DNA of 64,000 nt from Trichoplax adhaerens (GCF_000150275.1 NW_002060944.1:520860-584859), one strand, 5' to 3'. Counted from the stretch's first letter, positions 1 to 13,966 are shown. Notes: a model not told the origin generated them from the sequence alone. Program-made: numbers and translations.

Positions 1-3000
1 ATAGAAATTTCATCATGAGTTAATTATTAAGCAGATTATAAAAATCTACAATAAAGCATTACTAACCCTTCGCTCGATAATACATCTTTTGTTGTAGCTT
101 TCCGTATCTTTGCGTCATCACATTCAAACCACTAAAAGATAGACAATAATTTATTGATTAATAAAATGCCATTTTAGATATACCGTATTTCAGAGAATCA
201 AAAGTCTACATACCTGATTATACGGTTGTCGAACGTAACACGTGTAATGTCCGCTATCTAAAGTGCCACTATGATTTATGACAGCAAACAAGCAATACCG
301 AACACTAGAAGAAAGAGATAATTATTTAATTCTACCCCTAAACCTATGTACAGCTACGAGCTGGCTAACCTTGAGGAACACGATTTTGCATTCTGGTTGT
401 CTGCGTGACCAGATTCTCCGTTGTTAATTCTAAAATAGATCATACTAATCTTAAGAAAGGTATATACCACTTTATCAGTTTAAACTGTTTAAGTAATCAG
501 CATACCTTAATTTAGAAACATAGGGCTTCATATCTAAGATATCTGAGAAGGCAACATAGGTTGTAATTTTTCTACCAAATTTCTTAGAGTGTTCAAATCG
601 CTACAATTTGGAATCAAGGCCATAAAATTATGAGCTCATTCAACAAAGTAGGATATTTATCCGCTTACAACAAAAGTGTACCTTTAAATGAAGACACAAA
701 ACTACTGGCAACTTCTTCATGGTGAGTTGTTTGGTAAATTCCTTGATATCAATTCATTAATGACTATATCTCAGTACTTCAATGTAGAATTACCAAACCT
801 TACAAGTATTTATTTACAGAATATTCATGGCATCGATGACATTTCAATTTAGCATGATCTAGTGTTTCGGCATGGGTGAATCTGTACATTTCATAGCAAG
901 TTAAAATAAGGTGTGAAAAATCTCTGATGCATCGCAGCATTACCGATCCTGCAAAATCCAAAGGTAGTCTTACCTGTCAAGGCAGTTTAACAAAGTTACA
1001 GATGAGTTCGCACCAGTTTCATAGACAGTCGAAGCTATAGAACAAAAATGAAACAAGAAGATCGTCAACAATAAATTAAAATTGTGAATTAGACAAGTAA
1101 TCAGAAATTGTACATTTACAGATACGACTGTTTGCTATTTTTTCTACTTCTTCGATTACTATTCAACCATAAGAGGCAATTTAATCAAAATCTTTTAATC
1201 TAATGTAAAATATACTACAGCTTTAGTGTACAATATAAGACATATCGTACCAGATGAAAGATCGCAACGTTCATTCTCCAGAGACCCAATATCCATGGAA
1301 ATATCAAAGAAGGGATCTATAGTTGTAGACGTATTTCTGTACATAAATAAATACAGCAGTTAGATAATCAGCTAGAATTTATTACAAAGAAGACCATATC
1401 CAATGCAAGAAAAAATTAAAAAGTAACAAGATATCCTGCAATTACCCGCATTTTTGGCATGTAACATCGGATTGCATATTACCAGCAAATATTTGATGAA
1501 CAATACATCGACAGTTATTATCTATTATTTCGTTAAATGACGAACTCAATTCTCCTACAAATAAAACAAATTAACATTAATGTGAGAATAATGTTATTTG
1601 ACTTTTCTAGTGATTTAGTCAATGATTGTATACTTTTAAAGTGTCCATGGAGAGCATTTAGAATAGCAATTAAGAATTCATGAGCGTCTTGTTGTACATA
1701 TCCAGCCATGTGACGCGCATTTGTCCAGATTAGATATAATAATTTGTTCGGAATATGAGGCAACGATCCAACAGAATAAAACTAAATAATCGGATAATGA
1801 TAGATTTCATTAGTCCATCAGTAAACATTAGCTTTGAAATCTTTAGCTCATCTAATTACATAGAATTGATTACCTTTTGAAAAATACTGGCTAATTCACA
1901 GGCAATGCAAGTATTATTGTTATCATGGCTACATTGGTGTTTATCGGATAAAAAATAATCTCGCAAGATAGGTGTATGAACTAATGCTTGAACTATACTA
2001 TTCATAAAGCACGTATTGCCTAAATTAGCTAATCCTTTAAGTCCTAAGAAAATAAAAACAGCATTGAAATTAGAAGGTAAGTCCATTCTCTAATGTCGTG
2101 TTTGCATTTGCTGAGGCGTCTCTAACACCGTTATTAACAATACAAAATCAAGATGGCATCATATCCGGTACAACAGCATCTTAAGCATAACACACTTATC
2201 TTTATTGCAAATATCGATAAATTAGAGGTACTGCCCAAACTTAATGTTTACCTATTTTAGATTTCAATGATAGCTTGTATCGGGTATTATTACGGGAGAG
2301 TAACTGCACTTCTTTTGCAGATGGTCTCCAGTAGTTGTATTTGTAGACTTGCTTGAGGTGGCCTACAAAGTATATCATTATTATTGACGATATGAATATC
2401 ACTTATGCTGAGGTTCATTTTATAGCTATACCTTTGCAGCTTGGCAATTGCATCCTCTGACAGTGAATATTTTCAACATCAGGATCGTAAATATGTTTAC
2501 CGCATTCAGTGCAGAATAGTGTACCACGTAGTGTATCAATGGCTAATTTAAAAGTTTATAATAACAAGTAAGCAAAGACGAACATAAATCTAATATGCAG
2601 CAACAATGTCAATTTAAGCTGCATAGATTTTCTACGCGATATTAATAAATTACACATTAAAATGCTATGCGTATAATCCTTAACAATTGAGCTAATTTTA
2701 AAGATACAGAATTACTTGTATTTGGTGAAAGATTATGAAAAAATAATTAACTCGTACGATTACAGTATCGCTCGTGATGTAACATTACATTCATTTATTG
2801 CAAATAAACAAACCTAATTGATGCTTTGCGACTTTCGCATGATGCTGAATATGACTATGATCATAGCAACCGACGAATACACATTGGACACAGGCGTATA
2901 ACCTCTTTTGGTATTTTTTGCAAATATGGCATTGTGATAGAATGACCTTGATGTAATAGAAATGATTACGTTATTTACGTGTTTCAAGTTATTATTAATT

Positions 3001-5334
3001 AATAGACAAATAGATAATTGTATCCGATCACACTTTTCAAAGATAAAAATGTGATGTAATAGGGATACCATATAATGCAGCATTACTATTAAAATTCAAA
3101 GACATATTAAATCAAAACCCCCAAATTAACAATCCATAGTACAGTATTAGGGGCATTGAATCACGAGTAAGATTGACATGACTTAATCAATGTTGTCCAT
3201 TATCCACAGATATAATTACCTTACAAACAAATAGGTATGCACTAGTAATTGTTTAACGATTTGGTTGATAATCGATAATGGAATGATTCTTTACGTACTT
3301 ATGCGTTTTTATTAATAATTAGGTTACGTTCGTAACTTTAAATCGTAACAATTTGCATGGCATACTGTATGCATTAAATCACTTTTCATCGGCGAATGTA
3401 TAAAACAAGGTAAAAGTAATGATCTAGAATCCCTAATAACGTAAACAAGTCTTAGTATGCTCGTATAAATAACAATTAAACAACTATACTGTAACTTTGT
3501 CTGTAAGTAGAATACGTAGAAATAGAACAAACTTTGATAAGCTAAATATCCTAGATAGTATTGCAAATAGTCTTTAAAGTACCAAGTCGTATAGCACTAT
3601 CAAAAGCAATAAATGGTGATATTCCGGTTGGTGAAAACTGTCTCATTATGAAATGTTATCCAAGTATGCTAGAAAACATCGAAAAATATATAAAGTAGCT
3701 TTGATACACGCATTTCTCCAACTTTAATGAAAGCTATCATGATAGTCGTTGCAGTTATTAGATTGCTAACTGCACTATTCATGAAATTTTGCTTTTAAAT
3801 GCAGGTATTATAAGCTATCTTACTACCAAACATTTTCTGATATCAATTTAAGGCATACAGCATGAATCACTATGATTGGCGTTTTCTTAATCATTATTTG
3901 ATATTAACATCTTTCCGATCGCAAGAGTCGGTCGCACTACAAAAGCTATAACTAGTGGATAATAAGTCTGTCAATAAAACTGAAAATAAGTATTGTACTA
4001 TATACGAGTATGGCAACTGGGGAACAATAATATCTTTATTGCGATTCCCAATATGACAACTTTACCCGATGGATACCTATAATTAATTCGCCTACAGGAC
4101 TTTGTAGCAATAAGGACTATACGCACAGTTTCAATCAATCTAATAACAATGCTAGCCATTTCATAAAGTGATGATAAACTACAGTATGTTAAAGCTATCT
4201 CTTTATCCACTTGAACTCCAATTAATTCGCCTTCGCATAACATCAAAATTGTTCTATCCTAGTAGAACCTTCAAAATTTTCAAAATATCCTATGACCAAG
4301 CATGTTGGCAAGCCAACCATAGAATACGTTTTTATTTTCTGTAGTACAGTAAAACGAATTGATTGATTGATGCGATAACGTCTAGTGCTATTTCCAGTGC
4401 AAGATATTTTTAATTGCTATTGAATGGATTGAAGGATGCAACCATGATCAAGTTTACGTAAAACGTTTAAATCATAATACGGTATCCCTATTATTGTCAT
4501 TGAGCTTTAAGTCATGGAAAGGCTAAATGTTGAACGTTTCCGTAAAATATTGATTACTGTTTCTACTTAGAATCAATAGAAAGATGCATTGTACATCAAA
4601 TACGGAGATGATTTCAAACTTGTGAAACCGGTCGATTACCTTGCAGCGTATCGTAGTGTAGTCGGTTAGATATACGACTTGGTTGGAATTGTGCGAAATA
4701 CGCTACGATCCTGATGAAATGAGCAATATAGTATATTGTAATAAAGATAACACAGCTAAATCAATTGACATCTGAAATTGAAAATATGTACAGTAGGTGT
4801 AGATGGGCGCTATAAGTTTTCATCCAGTTGCTCTCAACTGTCCTAATGAAAACGAAAGACTGCAGAAAGAAACTACGCTATGATCATGATGTCATAGGCA
4901 ATCCAGTCATTGTAAGAAAGATAACGCAACTTGGATAGATCCACTCTTAAAATTTAGTCATGTCTACAGCAGGTGTAGACGAACAAGATGAGTTTATATC
5001 GAGTGTTATGGTAGAAAAACAGCTGAACATTGGCGATCATGTCAGCGTCAAATAGATGATGTCTTGTCTGCAATATTTGCAATATTTGCCTACGCATCCC
5101 CCAATAGTATCGAATGTTTCATACCACCGAATGTATTGTAATCGTTGGATCGTTCTCATTCTGTAAAATTGATTAGAATACCTATTACAAGTCACAACAG
5201 AGCATCAATGTTACCTTTAAATCATTATTAGGTGGAAGTTGGCTTGTAGGAGTAATAATTTGCGAGCTTATAAAACGAATTTGTTCCAAGAGTTGATTAT
5301 TCTTCAACGTTGCAACATGAGCGCAGGTAGCCAT
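1..5334 (-). CDS. USP22: USP22/27X/51-type ubiquitin hydrolase (SAGA DUB), 3' end beyond window
   Basis: Cysteine protease that removes ubiquitin from histones H2A/H2B as the catalytic subunit of the SAGA DUB module in the nucleus (family knowledge). The start exon is 5215-5334: ATG at 5334-5332, 40 codons beginning [11 protein letters not shown], like the N-terminal Cys/His of the UBP zinc finger. The finger continues in about 2814-2955 ([19 protein letters not shown], then [13 protein letters not shown]) and 2442-2542 ([15 protein letters not shown]). Catalytic exons follow: about 2268-2356; 1874-2043 (Cys box [13 protein letters not shown]); 1634-1781 ([10 protein letters not shown]); about 1447-1505 (QSDVTCQKC); 1255-1325; 974-1010; 833-882 ([11 protein letters not shown]); 685-745 ([10 protein letters not shown]); 511-585 ([15 protein letters not shown]); 347-430; 214-290 (His box [14 protein letters not shown]); 69-135 ([17 protein letters not shown]). 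Cys, His and Asp of the triad are all present. The last exon (YLLFYHK region) lies left of base 1. At least one exon between 3.0 and 5.2 kb was not found. Family assignment is very secure; outer exon ends are approximate. Confidence 0.93.
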
Positions 5335-5535
5335 GGTGAAGGACGGACGAGTCAACCTCCGGTCTCAACTGGCTCCACTTTGATATGCTACAGCCACAAC
5401 AACAAGACCAGGTAACAGTTTCAGCCTATGTAGTCTACTGTATTATGCACGAGAGATTGTTGGTTGTTTTTCTATCAAGATGGCTTTTGCAGAGTCAGTA
5501 TGGCGCGAGCGAGTACAGAGAGCGCGGTAATAACC

Positions 5536-5576
5536 GTACCGTACCGTACCGTGCCGTACTAGTACCGGTCGGTGCC
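5536..5576. repeat. (CCGTA)n-rich short tract upstream of USP22
   Basis: Repeated CCGTA units (ACCGTACCGTACCGTGCCGTA) run into ACTAGTACCGGT. The tract lies about 200 bp 5' of the USP22 start codon. The same CCGTACCG / TACCGGTC words recur at 19.9-20.23 kb. It could be promoter-associated or part of a small dispersed repeat; the sequence alone does not decide. Confidence 0.6.
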
Positions 5577-5769
5577 AAGGCACTCATTCATAAACCCTAA
5601 GTGAGAAGTCCTTTTAATGATCCACTGATGCAGCGCTCGAACAGTACATCAGTTTGTAGAGAAAAGTATGAGAACGTGATGATGAAAGAAAGACTACGGG
5701 GGAAAGTTGCTCAACCAGGGCATGTATACCTCTGGTAGCAAAAGGCCAAGGAAAATGGATGTTCATTAT

Positions 5770-6500
5770 TTTAAGGGAAATAAATGCAGCTTATTCATTT
5801 TTAATTTTTTAAAGGTGAAATAAAATGGACCTTCATTATTTTGAGGGGAAATTACTGTGGTTCATCAATTTTAGGAATTTTTTAAAAGTCAAAGTAAATG
5901 CACCAAGTTGTCATTATGCTGAGGAGAAATTAATGTAGCTCATTTAATTCTGAACTGCTTAAAGGTTAAAGAAATTGCTCTCTCATATTCTTTTGAAGGG
6001 AAATTAATTTAGTTCATTAATTTTAGGAATTTTTTAAAAGTCAAAGTAAATGCACCTACAATGTTGTCATTATGCAGAGGAGAAATTAATGTAGCTCATT
6101 TATTTCTGAATTTTTTAAAGATTAAAGAAATTGCTGTCTCATATTCTTTTGAAGGGAAATTAATTTAGTTCATTAATTTTAGGAATTTTTTAAAAGTCAA
6201 AGTAAATACACCTACAATGTTGTCATTATGCAGAGGAGAAATTAATGTAGCTCATTTATTTCTGAATTTTTTAAAGGTTAAAGGAATTGCTCTCTCATAT
6301 TCTATTGAAGGGAAATTAATTTAGTGCATTAATTTTAGGAATTTTTAAAAGTCAAAGTAAATGCACCTTGTGTGCTGTCATTATGCTGAGGAGAAATTAA
6401 TGTGGTTCATTTAATTCTGAATTTTTTAAAGGCTAAAGAAATGACTCTTTCATATTCTTTTAAAGGGAAATTAAGGTAGTTCATTCGTTTCAAATTTTTA
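5770..6500. repeat. Dimeric tandem satellite, 156-bp higher-order unit (two ~78-bp monomers)
   Basis: The landmark GAAGGGAAATTAATTTAG recurs at 5995, 6151 and 6307, and a variant at 6462, giving spacings of 156, 156 and 155 bp. A more diverged copy starts at 5843. Within each unit the half AAATTAATNTAGTTCATT...AATTTTTTAAA occurs twice, about 78 bp apart, so the 156-bp unit is a dimer. Neighbouring dimers are far more alike than the two halves, which suggests the dimer was amplified recently. No coding potential is seen. This is the intergenic space 5' of USP22. Confidence 0.85.
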
Positions 6501-6589
6501 TCTCCTCATTCTTAAGGCATTGATGAATGAATATACCTGGACTGTAGATAGATTATTTCTACTATAGGCTAGTGTATCGTCAGTCTATT

Positions 6590-7565
6590 GCAAAACGTTG
6601 AAATGTAATAAAGTGTTCAAGAAAATGTACCTTCATTAGGGCTTGGATTGATGAGTACTGTATCTTGCTAAACGTCCAAATTGAAAAGAATTCAAGAAAA
6701 TACACCTTCATTGATTAAGGCATTGATTGAAGATTATAGTCATTAGAAAAGGTTAAAATCTGAACTATACGAGAAAATGCTTCTTCACATGAAGGCATTG
6801 ATAGAAGGATGAGTCTAATGCAAAATGTTGGCATCTAAATTCTAAAGTATACTAGAAAATGCACCTTCATGAAGGCATTGATTGATTGATGAGTAGAATG
6901 CAAAATGTTGAAATCTAGCGTACGCGTTTATCGATTTCAAGTCCATACACCTTCATTCCTTCATTCATTAATTGAACCATTGATTGATAGGTACAGTAGA
7001 GTGCGTCAAGTTGGAATCTAAAGTATTCTTTTAAAATACACCTTCATGAAGGTATTAATTGATGGGTACTAGTATCATAGAATATTGAAATCAAATGCAC
7101 AGTATTAAAGTAAATACCATACACTTTCATGATGGTATTGATTCATGAGTATAAAGTAAACAGTAAAAATCTAAAATATGAAAAGTCAAGTAAATATACC
7201 GGAACATGAAGGCATGATTAGCGGGTTGAATCATGAGCTACTATACTTAAAATAAAAATCTTTTTGAATAGCCCGTGATAGAGTGCAAAAAATTGAAATC
7301 GAATGTATTAAAGTAAATACACTTTCATTAAGACTTTAATTCTGTCACTGTGCACAAGTTCCTCCATCAGGGTGTTGATATTGACTCTAGAACGCAAAAT
7401 GTAGAGTATGAAGGAAAATAGACCTTCATTAATTTTGCAGGATGAGTATCATGTCAGAGTTTCCCAATCAGAACAGTTACAAATGTTGACTCAGAAATGC
7501 ACAGTCGAAAGTATTCGAGAAAATGCACTGTCATTAAGGCATTGACGACTGCAACAGTTCTTGAA
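6590..7565. repeat. Degenerate ~90-bp tandem array (AAATGCACCTTCAT family)
   Basis: About ten diverged units share the core GAAAATGCACCTTCAT, then AAGGCATTGATTGATGAGTA and GCAAAATGTTGAAATCTAAA. Unit spacing varies (roughly 80-105 bp), and copies become less regular to the right. The word AAATGCACC also occurs inside the 156-bp satellite on the left, so the two arrays may share an ancestor. No gene is visible. Confidence 0.7.
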
Positions 7566-8842
7566 TCAGGAAATATGACGCATATAGTGTACAAGTAGTA
7601 CTGTATAGGAGAATGCCTGCAAGATGTTTTCATCTATCTAAACAGTCCAAGTTATCAAAATCACAGCTGTTTTTCAAAAGTAAACGAAATTATGCAGCCC
7701 AATTTTCGGATCTTGAGCAGGTATAGTTGTGATTAAAGTTCATTAACTTCAACGATTTCTATATATATGAAATTGTAACCTACATTCGCTTCCTCGTCTT
7801 AAATTATCATGATAACTATCTGTGTTAAGTATATTTATGAGATGTATGTATATTGGTAATATATAGCAATACTCAATCTATTTGACGTCGTATCGTAGAA
7901 TAGAACCTTCCTGAACCCTTAGTATTTTCATTCATGAAAATCTATATTGATGTTCAAGTTCATGCCCTGGCTCCGCGAAATCATAACACCTGATGAAGGT
8001 GAATAAAAACACCTGGTATGAGTATGTGACAGCGGAGCTTTACTTCACTTGAGCAAAAGTAGGTAATTGTATGGAGTCATCGAGTATAGCTAGAGAGATT
8101 TTACTTTTTAGGGATTCCTATTTAATAACAAAAGAACTAATCGGAAATTTAGCGTCAATAATTAATTAATATATAATTATTAATGAATTCTGAAAATGGA
8201 GCGAGAGAGAGATACTAAATTCATATATATCGATTAGTACACCCCTCGCTGATTTAGATATGTACCGGTATATGCGCATAGAATTAGAATTACTGTAATC
8301 ATGCAAATTGCTCCTTAATTTAAACAAGCTAATTATTTAAATAAATAATATGCGTATTAATTCTATCTGATTCTGTCTCATTCACTAGACTTCGCTTCTT
8401 GATTACTATACTATTAGCCATTTCTTATGTGCTACTGAAAATTCCGTCGATAAATTGTTGATAGAATTGACCACAGGTCTAGTGATAGTAAATGGATCGA
8501 GTGTACGTAGCAGGACAACGGAAACCGGGAGATCTATTCCTAAAAAATATTAGACAATTCCGCTGTAGTAAAATGATTAATGTGTATATGCAAGTATATA
8601 CAGTATTGCACGCTAATGGAAGAAAATTGCAGATTGCAGGGTAGCGCTCAGCCAGACTCTGCCCGATACTCAACGTACTGCAGCTCGCATCGTGTATGCT
8701 GTATATTGCATATAGTCACTAAGTAGCTCAAGTCGGACAGCGTAGGGTATATTAATTAATCACTGCAGTCAAGACATGCAGTAATAAGATGCAACATTGT
8801 ATGGTATTAATTTCACTTTTCTAATATCTTATTATTGAAGTA
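7566..8842. other. Intergenic stretch, nothing recognised
   Basis: AT-rich sequence between the degenerate array and the SDR pseudogene. A run of TTAATTAATATATAATTATTAATGA-like simple sequence lies near 8160-8185. No exon with similarity to a known family was recognised on either strand. Short open frames here lack splice context. Confidence 0.5.
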
Positions 8843-10910
8843 GTGCATCCAATTTTGATTTGAATTCATGATTTCATTTTCTCCCAAAGTACGTCTCGCA
8901 GCCTTGGCTTGCTGAAAATTAGCATCATCGTACTAAGACGATTATATAAGAATAGTAGGACTAAGTCGAAAAGAAATCTACGTGAAAAGGTAGTCTGGAT
9001 TACTGGTGCCAGTTCCGGCATCGGTGAAGGTAAAAAGTATTTTCGATCATATAGCACCATGACTATTATATCGGACTTACTAGAAGAATAAGTTTAATCT
9101 AGTTTCGTAAAAGACAGTATTTATCCTTATGATATAATATGCCATGCAGAAGCAGCCTTAATGTTATGCTTGTGTCCATTTCTCGTTTGCAATAAAAATT
9201 GGTTGTTCCCTACGTGTAATCATGTAATATTGATATACCTACGTACATAGTTATCTGGCGATGACAATTTCTTTATATACATGACGAAGCACATATGTGT
9301 AAATGTATTGTGAAATTAAAATTCTTCATCTTGATACAGAATGTGCCAAAGAATAATATGCCAATGGAGCCAAAGTTATCATGAGCAGCAGGAATTATCA
9401 GGCTCTACTTAAAATCAGAGATAAAATGGTCGCTGGCAAAGATATCGATACAGAATTAATACCTCAAATTCTTCCAATAGACCTTCTGAAATCTGAGCAG
9501 CTAGAGAATGTTGCTGATAAGGCTTGGTCTATGCATGGTGCTATAGATATCCTTATTAATAATGCAGGAGTAAGCAGCCGCGGTTCGATAGCTGATTCAA
9601 AGATGGAAGTATACCGATGATTGATGGAAGTAAATTTCTTCGCTCCTATAGCTCTAACTAAAGGTATGCAAATATCTATGTGTGGTAATGCATGTACATA
9701 TACACAATTACTTTGATAGCGGGTATACACTATCGAAGACTGTGAGTTGTATTTACAGGCACATTATAAGTATGGTAGTACTTCCATATACTTGTGAGAT
9801 TTTTTACAGTTAAGCAACTGTAGACAAGAACTACTCAGTGATTGAGTGAGTTCTACGACAGTAGAATCAGACAAATCTGTGATAGGCATTATAAATAGGA
9901 AGGTTGCAATCCTATGACAATGTATCAGACCTGATATTGCATTGGGTATTTACTACTAATTCTTGTAAATGATATACAACCCTGCTCATACATCACAACA
10001 CTACTACATAAAGAAATACAACAGACATTTTCCAACTGTTTGTATCTAGTTTCATGGTATATTTCAATTTAATTGCATTATACGGCTATAACTCTCCAGT
10101 AATTTATTGTTATTTATTTTTCGCAGCTCTATTACCAAAGATGATCCAGCGCAAATAAGGCCAAATATTTTTAGACCAGTGTTAGGGAAAATGGCAGTTC
10201 CATATCGATCAACATGTAAGTTGATTAGAATTGAGAAAATCAACATTATGTTGGCTATAGTCATTCTACGCTGTTTAATCTTGTCCAATAGCGAGTCATA
10301 ACAATTTGCTAGTAGTATCATATTCTATATCCGTATAGTGGAGTATACTTATTCGGGTAATATACATATTATTTCATGAAATGATGGCATTGCCATAGAT
10401 GCTGCATCAAAGCATGCTTGTTAGGCATTTTGTGATAGTTTGCGCGCTGAAGTTGCTCAAGACAACATCAAAGTATTTATTATAAGCCCTAGATACGTAC
10501 GTACGAACTTATCTTTGAATGCATTGGCGGTTGATGGATCTAAAAAATGGAGGTACTTCTTGTTTACAAATCAGTCTTAGCGTAATGATGAGTGATTTTA
10601 CCCTTATCATAAGAAGTAAAATTGTAAACTGTTCTCTCATTCTGCAATTGTATTTGTTCTCCAACTGCCATAATAACATTAACAAAATTCGATATCCACC
10701 GCTTGGTTAGTTATGGATAAAGATACCGACGAGGGAATGGCACCGGAGAAATTCGCCGCTGCAATGACTGAATATGCTATCAACGAGGAAAAAGACGTAG
10801 TAATATGTTCGTTAATTCCGAGACTAGGAATATTTTCGAAATATTGTATTCCTAGTTTACATTTTTGGGTAATGCGCAATCGGGCTCGTAGCAGAGCTCC
10901 CAATAAGTAA
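8843..10910 (+). pseudogene. DHRS7B-like SDR pseudogene, tandem copy of the gene at 13,967
   Basis: All five exons of the intact sister are matched in order: about 8843-9029, 9340-9663, 10127-10215, 10399-10552 and 10711-10910, with splice sites still recognisable. The cofactor motif TGASSGIGE and NNAGVSSRGS are preserved. Coding capacity is lost repeatedly. The start ATG is GTG (8843). Exon 1 has TGA where the sister has CGA. Exon 2 has TAA in place of a Tyr codon near 9353, and TGA (9618-9620) in place of His. Exon 3 has TAA and a short deletion around the SSVQG active-site segment. Exon 4 has TAG in place of Gln, after a preserved YAASKHAC, and PGY has become PRY. A one-base insertion precedes the exon 4 donor. 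Such scattered damage fits a neutrally decaying duplicate rather than a sequencing slip. Transcription cannot be judged from sequence. Confidence 0.92.
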
Positions 10911-13900
10911 TCACTAAAACTATGGCGGTTAGTTTAACAACCTCTCTTTTACGATCGCGTTTCTTTGGCCAATTTTTCGATATAAATTGATCGATGACAT
11001 TCACTTTCATCTACTCATAAAGTATTCCTTCAAAATGCATACTCGTATATAGACTTGTTGTAGCCTCAAAAACAACTCATCATCAAGCAATAACTCAGTA
11101 TACAGAATTACGTTTGTATTTCAGACATCTAGCATATCTAGGATTTAGTTAATAGATTAACAAGTAACTGTTTAAAACACTCAATAAGTAATTAACATTT
11201 ATTATTGAAATAGCTATAAATTCATCAGCCTTGATGGATGAATTAATTAAGATTAAATAGTTTACGGAAGGATTATAAAGTCATATAGGACTATGCTGCA
11301 AAGTTTATCAAAAATAGTGATTAATGAAGCTGCCATTTTTTATGCTCTAAAGTAGAGTCATTCTGCAGATCGTTCACTGGCTAAATACTAATACTCAACA
11401 CTATTTAACAACTTTAAGTAACGGTTTGAATATTTGGATATTGTGCCCTTCTGCACGTTATTGAAATATGCAAGTACTCTTTGCTGATCGATTTTTCTAC
11501 AGAATGAACCCATACCTGAATATCAATTGGAAGGATTTAATTGCAGTAGGCAAGTTTTAGGTGAAAAATTTTAATTCGTTTTTTGTTATATAGAGTATGC
11601 ATAGCCAGTGAATAAAATGCAATACATTTTTAATTTTGTCCTAGTCGTATTTTATTCTTTGAAGGTTTTATTACAATATTACGTGCATGTGAATATTTTA
11701 TCAGCGTACAGTATGATGCAAGATTGTTAGTCATACAACCGACTCAAAACTAGCAATATACTCTACAGTCTATCAATATAAATTGCATATAGAAATTCAA
11801 ATAGAGTGTAACTATCCGCGAAAGAGCGTTGCGTAGCTGTTCAGTTTTCAATCCAAAGCAAGTATTCTGGCATATTTTACGACAATTTTTATTTAAAGGT
11901 TAAACATCATACTCGTCAAAATTAATCGCGAAAGGTTGATATTGATCGATTTCAACTTTCTGCATTAAAATTAGAAAGGGAAAATCAATAAAGCCAGAAT
12001 GAATGATTTTGTATTAAAAAAAGGTAGAACTCAAATTTTAGAAAGCGTAAATGAACAGTTTTATACTTCAAAAAGTGAGAACTTCAATTTTATAAATACC
12101 GCACTATGAAATTTGCTTAACTAGAAATAATGGATTAATTTTAATGGAGCAAAGTTAGATAGCTGTAAATTCATTGGCTATAATCAATTTTACAAGTATG
12201 GCTAGACTGCTGAAATATCATGGAGCTGCATAGGCCATGATAAAGCTGTCAATCGATAATAATAAACATAAAAAGTATTCGTTCTTTGGAGTGTTACACT
12301 AAAATGTACTCTTTGTTCAGATCATATCATGTACCTGGACAAACATTAAGTAGCTTAGAGTACATGTCTACGATTTTTGGATAACTTGTTTTTTGGACAA
12401 AAGTTTGGCATATAATTAATCTCAGTATACGATTAAATATTATAGCAATGTGTATTCACCAGGAACACAGATCTAGATGTACAAGTACTGATTAGTTAGG
12501 AATTGCTTGCGATTGAAAAGGGTTTGGTATATATCACGTAAGATGATGATATACTACCGACTGATAGAGAAAACAAAATTTTTGGAATGGAATGATTTTA
12601 AAGACATGACTACACAACCATTCTCATCATCTAATCAGCAACTACGTAGGCAACAATTGTTGTCAAGGTAAAGGATATGTTTCGAGGGAGAATTTTCGAC
12701 CCGATGCTTAGTCTCGCCTATGAATGAATATCAGTGCAACAGGTAAAATCGTTATTCGAGAAAATAGAGTAGCGAAGTTACTACCAATTACTAATTAATT
12801 GAATTATAGGCAGTATAATACATGCTATCCTATCGTGAGGCTATTGGAATTAAAACAGAATTGTAAAAGAAATCGATGCCTGGAATAAGTTGATATTCGA
12901 AATATTTCTCAACTATTATTCTGATGGTATAAACAAGGATTATACTGGTATATTGGAAAGAGATTTCTCGGATAGTGCAGTAGAGTATCCAATAACTGTC
13001 ATTGAGACACAGTGATATACTCGTACTATAACTTTCATTGATCAAACATCGCTACTATCCGGTACTTGTAATTAATTCATTCATTATTAGATAATGTTTA
13101 TATAACGCGATGTTATTATTTATTTGTATCCATGTCAGCCAAAAATTGACAGATAATATTCAAACTGATGCTTACAAAACTAGTAATATATTACTCTATC
13201 CTAAATATAAGTATTGTTAGCTGCCAAACGGCAGAGATGTCGATTAGGGCCTTACTGATAGATGTAATTTATCATCAAGAGATTGTAGCATATTTCAAAA
13301 GTTATCCTGATCACAGACCTTCTTAAATATAGCCTTCAAAATGAATTCTCGGCTTGCGTAAAATCGTAGGCCTTCACTGTAGATACCCAAGCTTAATAAG
13401 GATCTCAATTTATCCTGGATTTGGAGTTACTATGCAGTGAGATATCCGATACTCGACTATGATATTGTACTGTCTAATTTGCGTTATACTATACACCAGA
13501 ATTTCGCAAAAGTCCCTCTACTACAATATCTATCCAACTTCGTTAATTACCCTATAATGAATTAAAAACTGCTTCATTTTCTATATATTTTGGTTTAATC
13601 TTGCCGTCTTACAGTACATGAAAGAACTCTGGCGTCATATTATGTCTAGGCCTCCAATTTGAGAGTAAGAATTAATTGCTATCCCAATCATTGACGGGTA
13701 TAATGGACGTCGTCTAGTCAGAGACGAGTAGCTGTCGCTCCGCTATAAGGCTTTGTATTAGTGTGAAGGTTGCGTTTGGAGCAGTAGGTAACAGTTGGTT
13801 ACCGGAGGATGAAATGGTGTAAAAAGAAAGTCGCTAATAGAAATTAACATGAAATCTTTTGATGGCGTGCCCATGGCAGTCAAAAGTAAATAATAAGTGG

Positions 13901-13966
13901 TAGTGAATACGGTGTAATACAGTCTGCATTCAGCTACCAGTTGGTCATTTCTTGCAGCTAAAAACC
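10911..13966. other. Intergenic DNA between the two SDR copies
   Basis: No exon of a known family was recognised. The stretch about 11,480-11,800 resembles 16,670-16,985 in matching order. Examples are GATTTTTCTACAG against GATTTCTCTACAG, AATAAAATGCAATACATTTT against AATAAAGTGCGATACATTTT, and GATGCAAGAT in both. It sits about 570 bp past the stop in each copy, so the SDR duplication carried 3' flank with it. The rest is AT-rich and unexplained. Confidence 0.5.

Noticed and set aside
9464-9730. 88-codon minus-strand frame
   Set aside because: Antisense shadow of exon 2 of the SDR pseudogene; the equivalent shadow occurs opposite exon 2 of the intact copy at 15,028-15,291.
10064-10321. Opposed frames on both strands around 10.06-10.32 kb
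   Set aside because: The plus frame is an out-of-frame reading of pseudogene exon 3; the minus frame is its shadow.
12301-12420. Possible match of 12.3 kb to 16.56 kb (GTTCAGATCATATC / CTTCAGATCGTATCC)
   Set aside because: It is out of order relative to the clearer flank homology at 11.5-11.8 kb against 16.67-16.98 kb and too short to support a further duplicated block.
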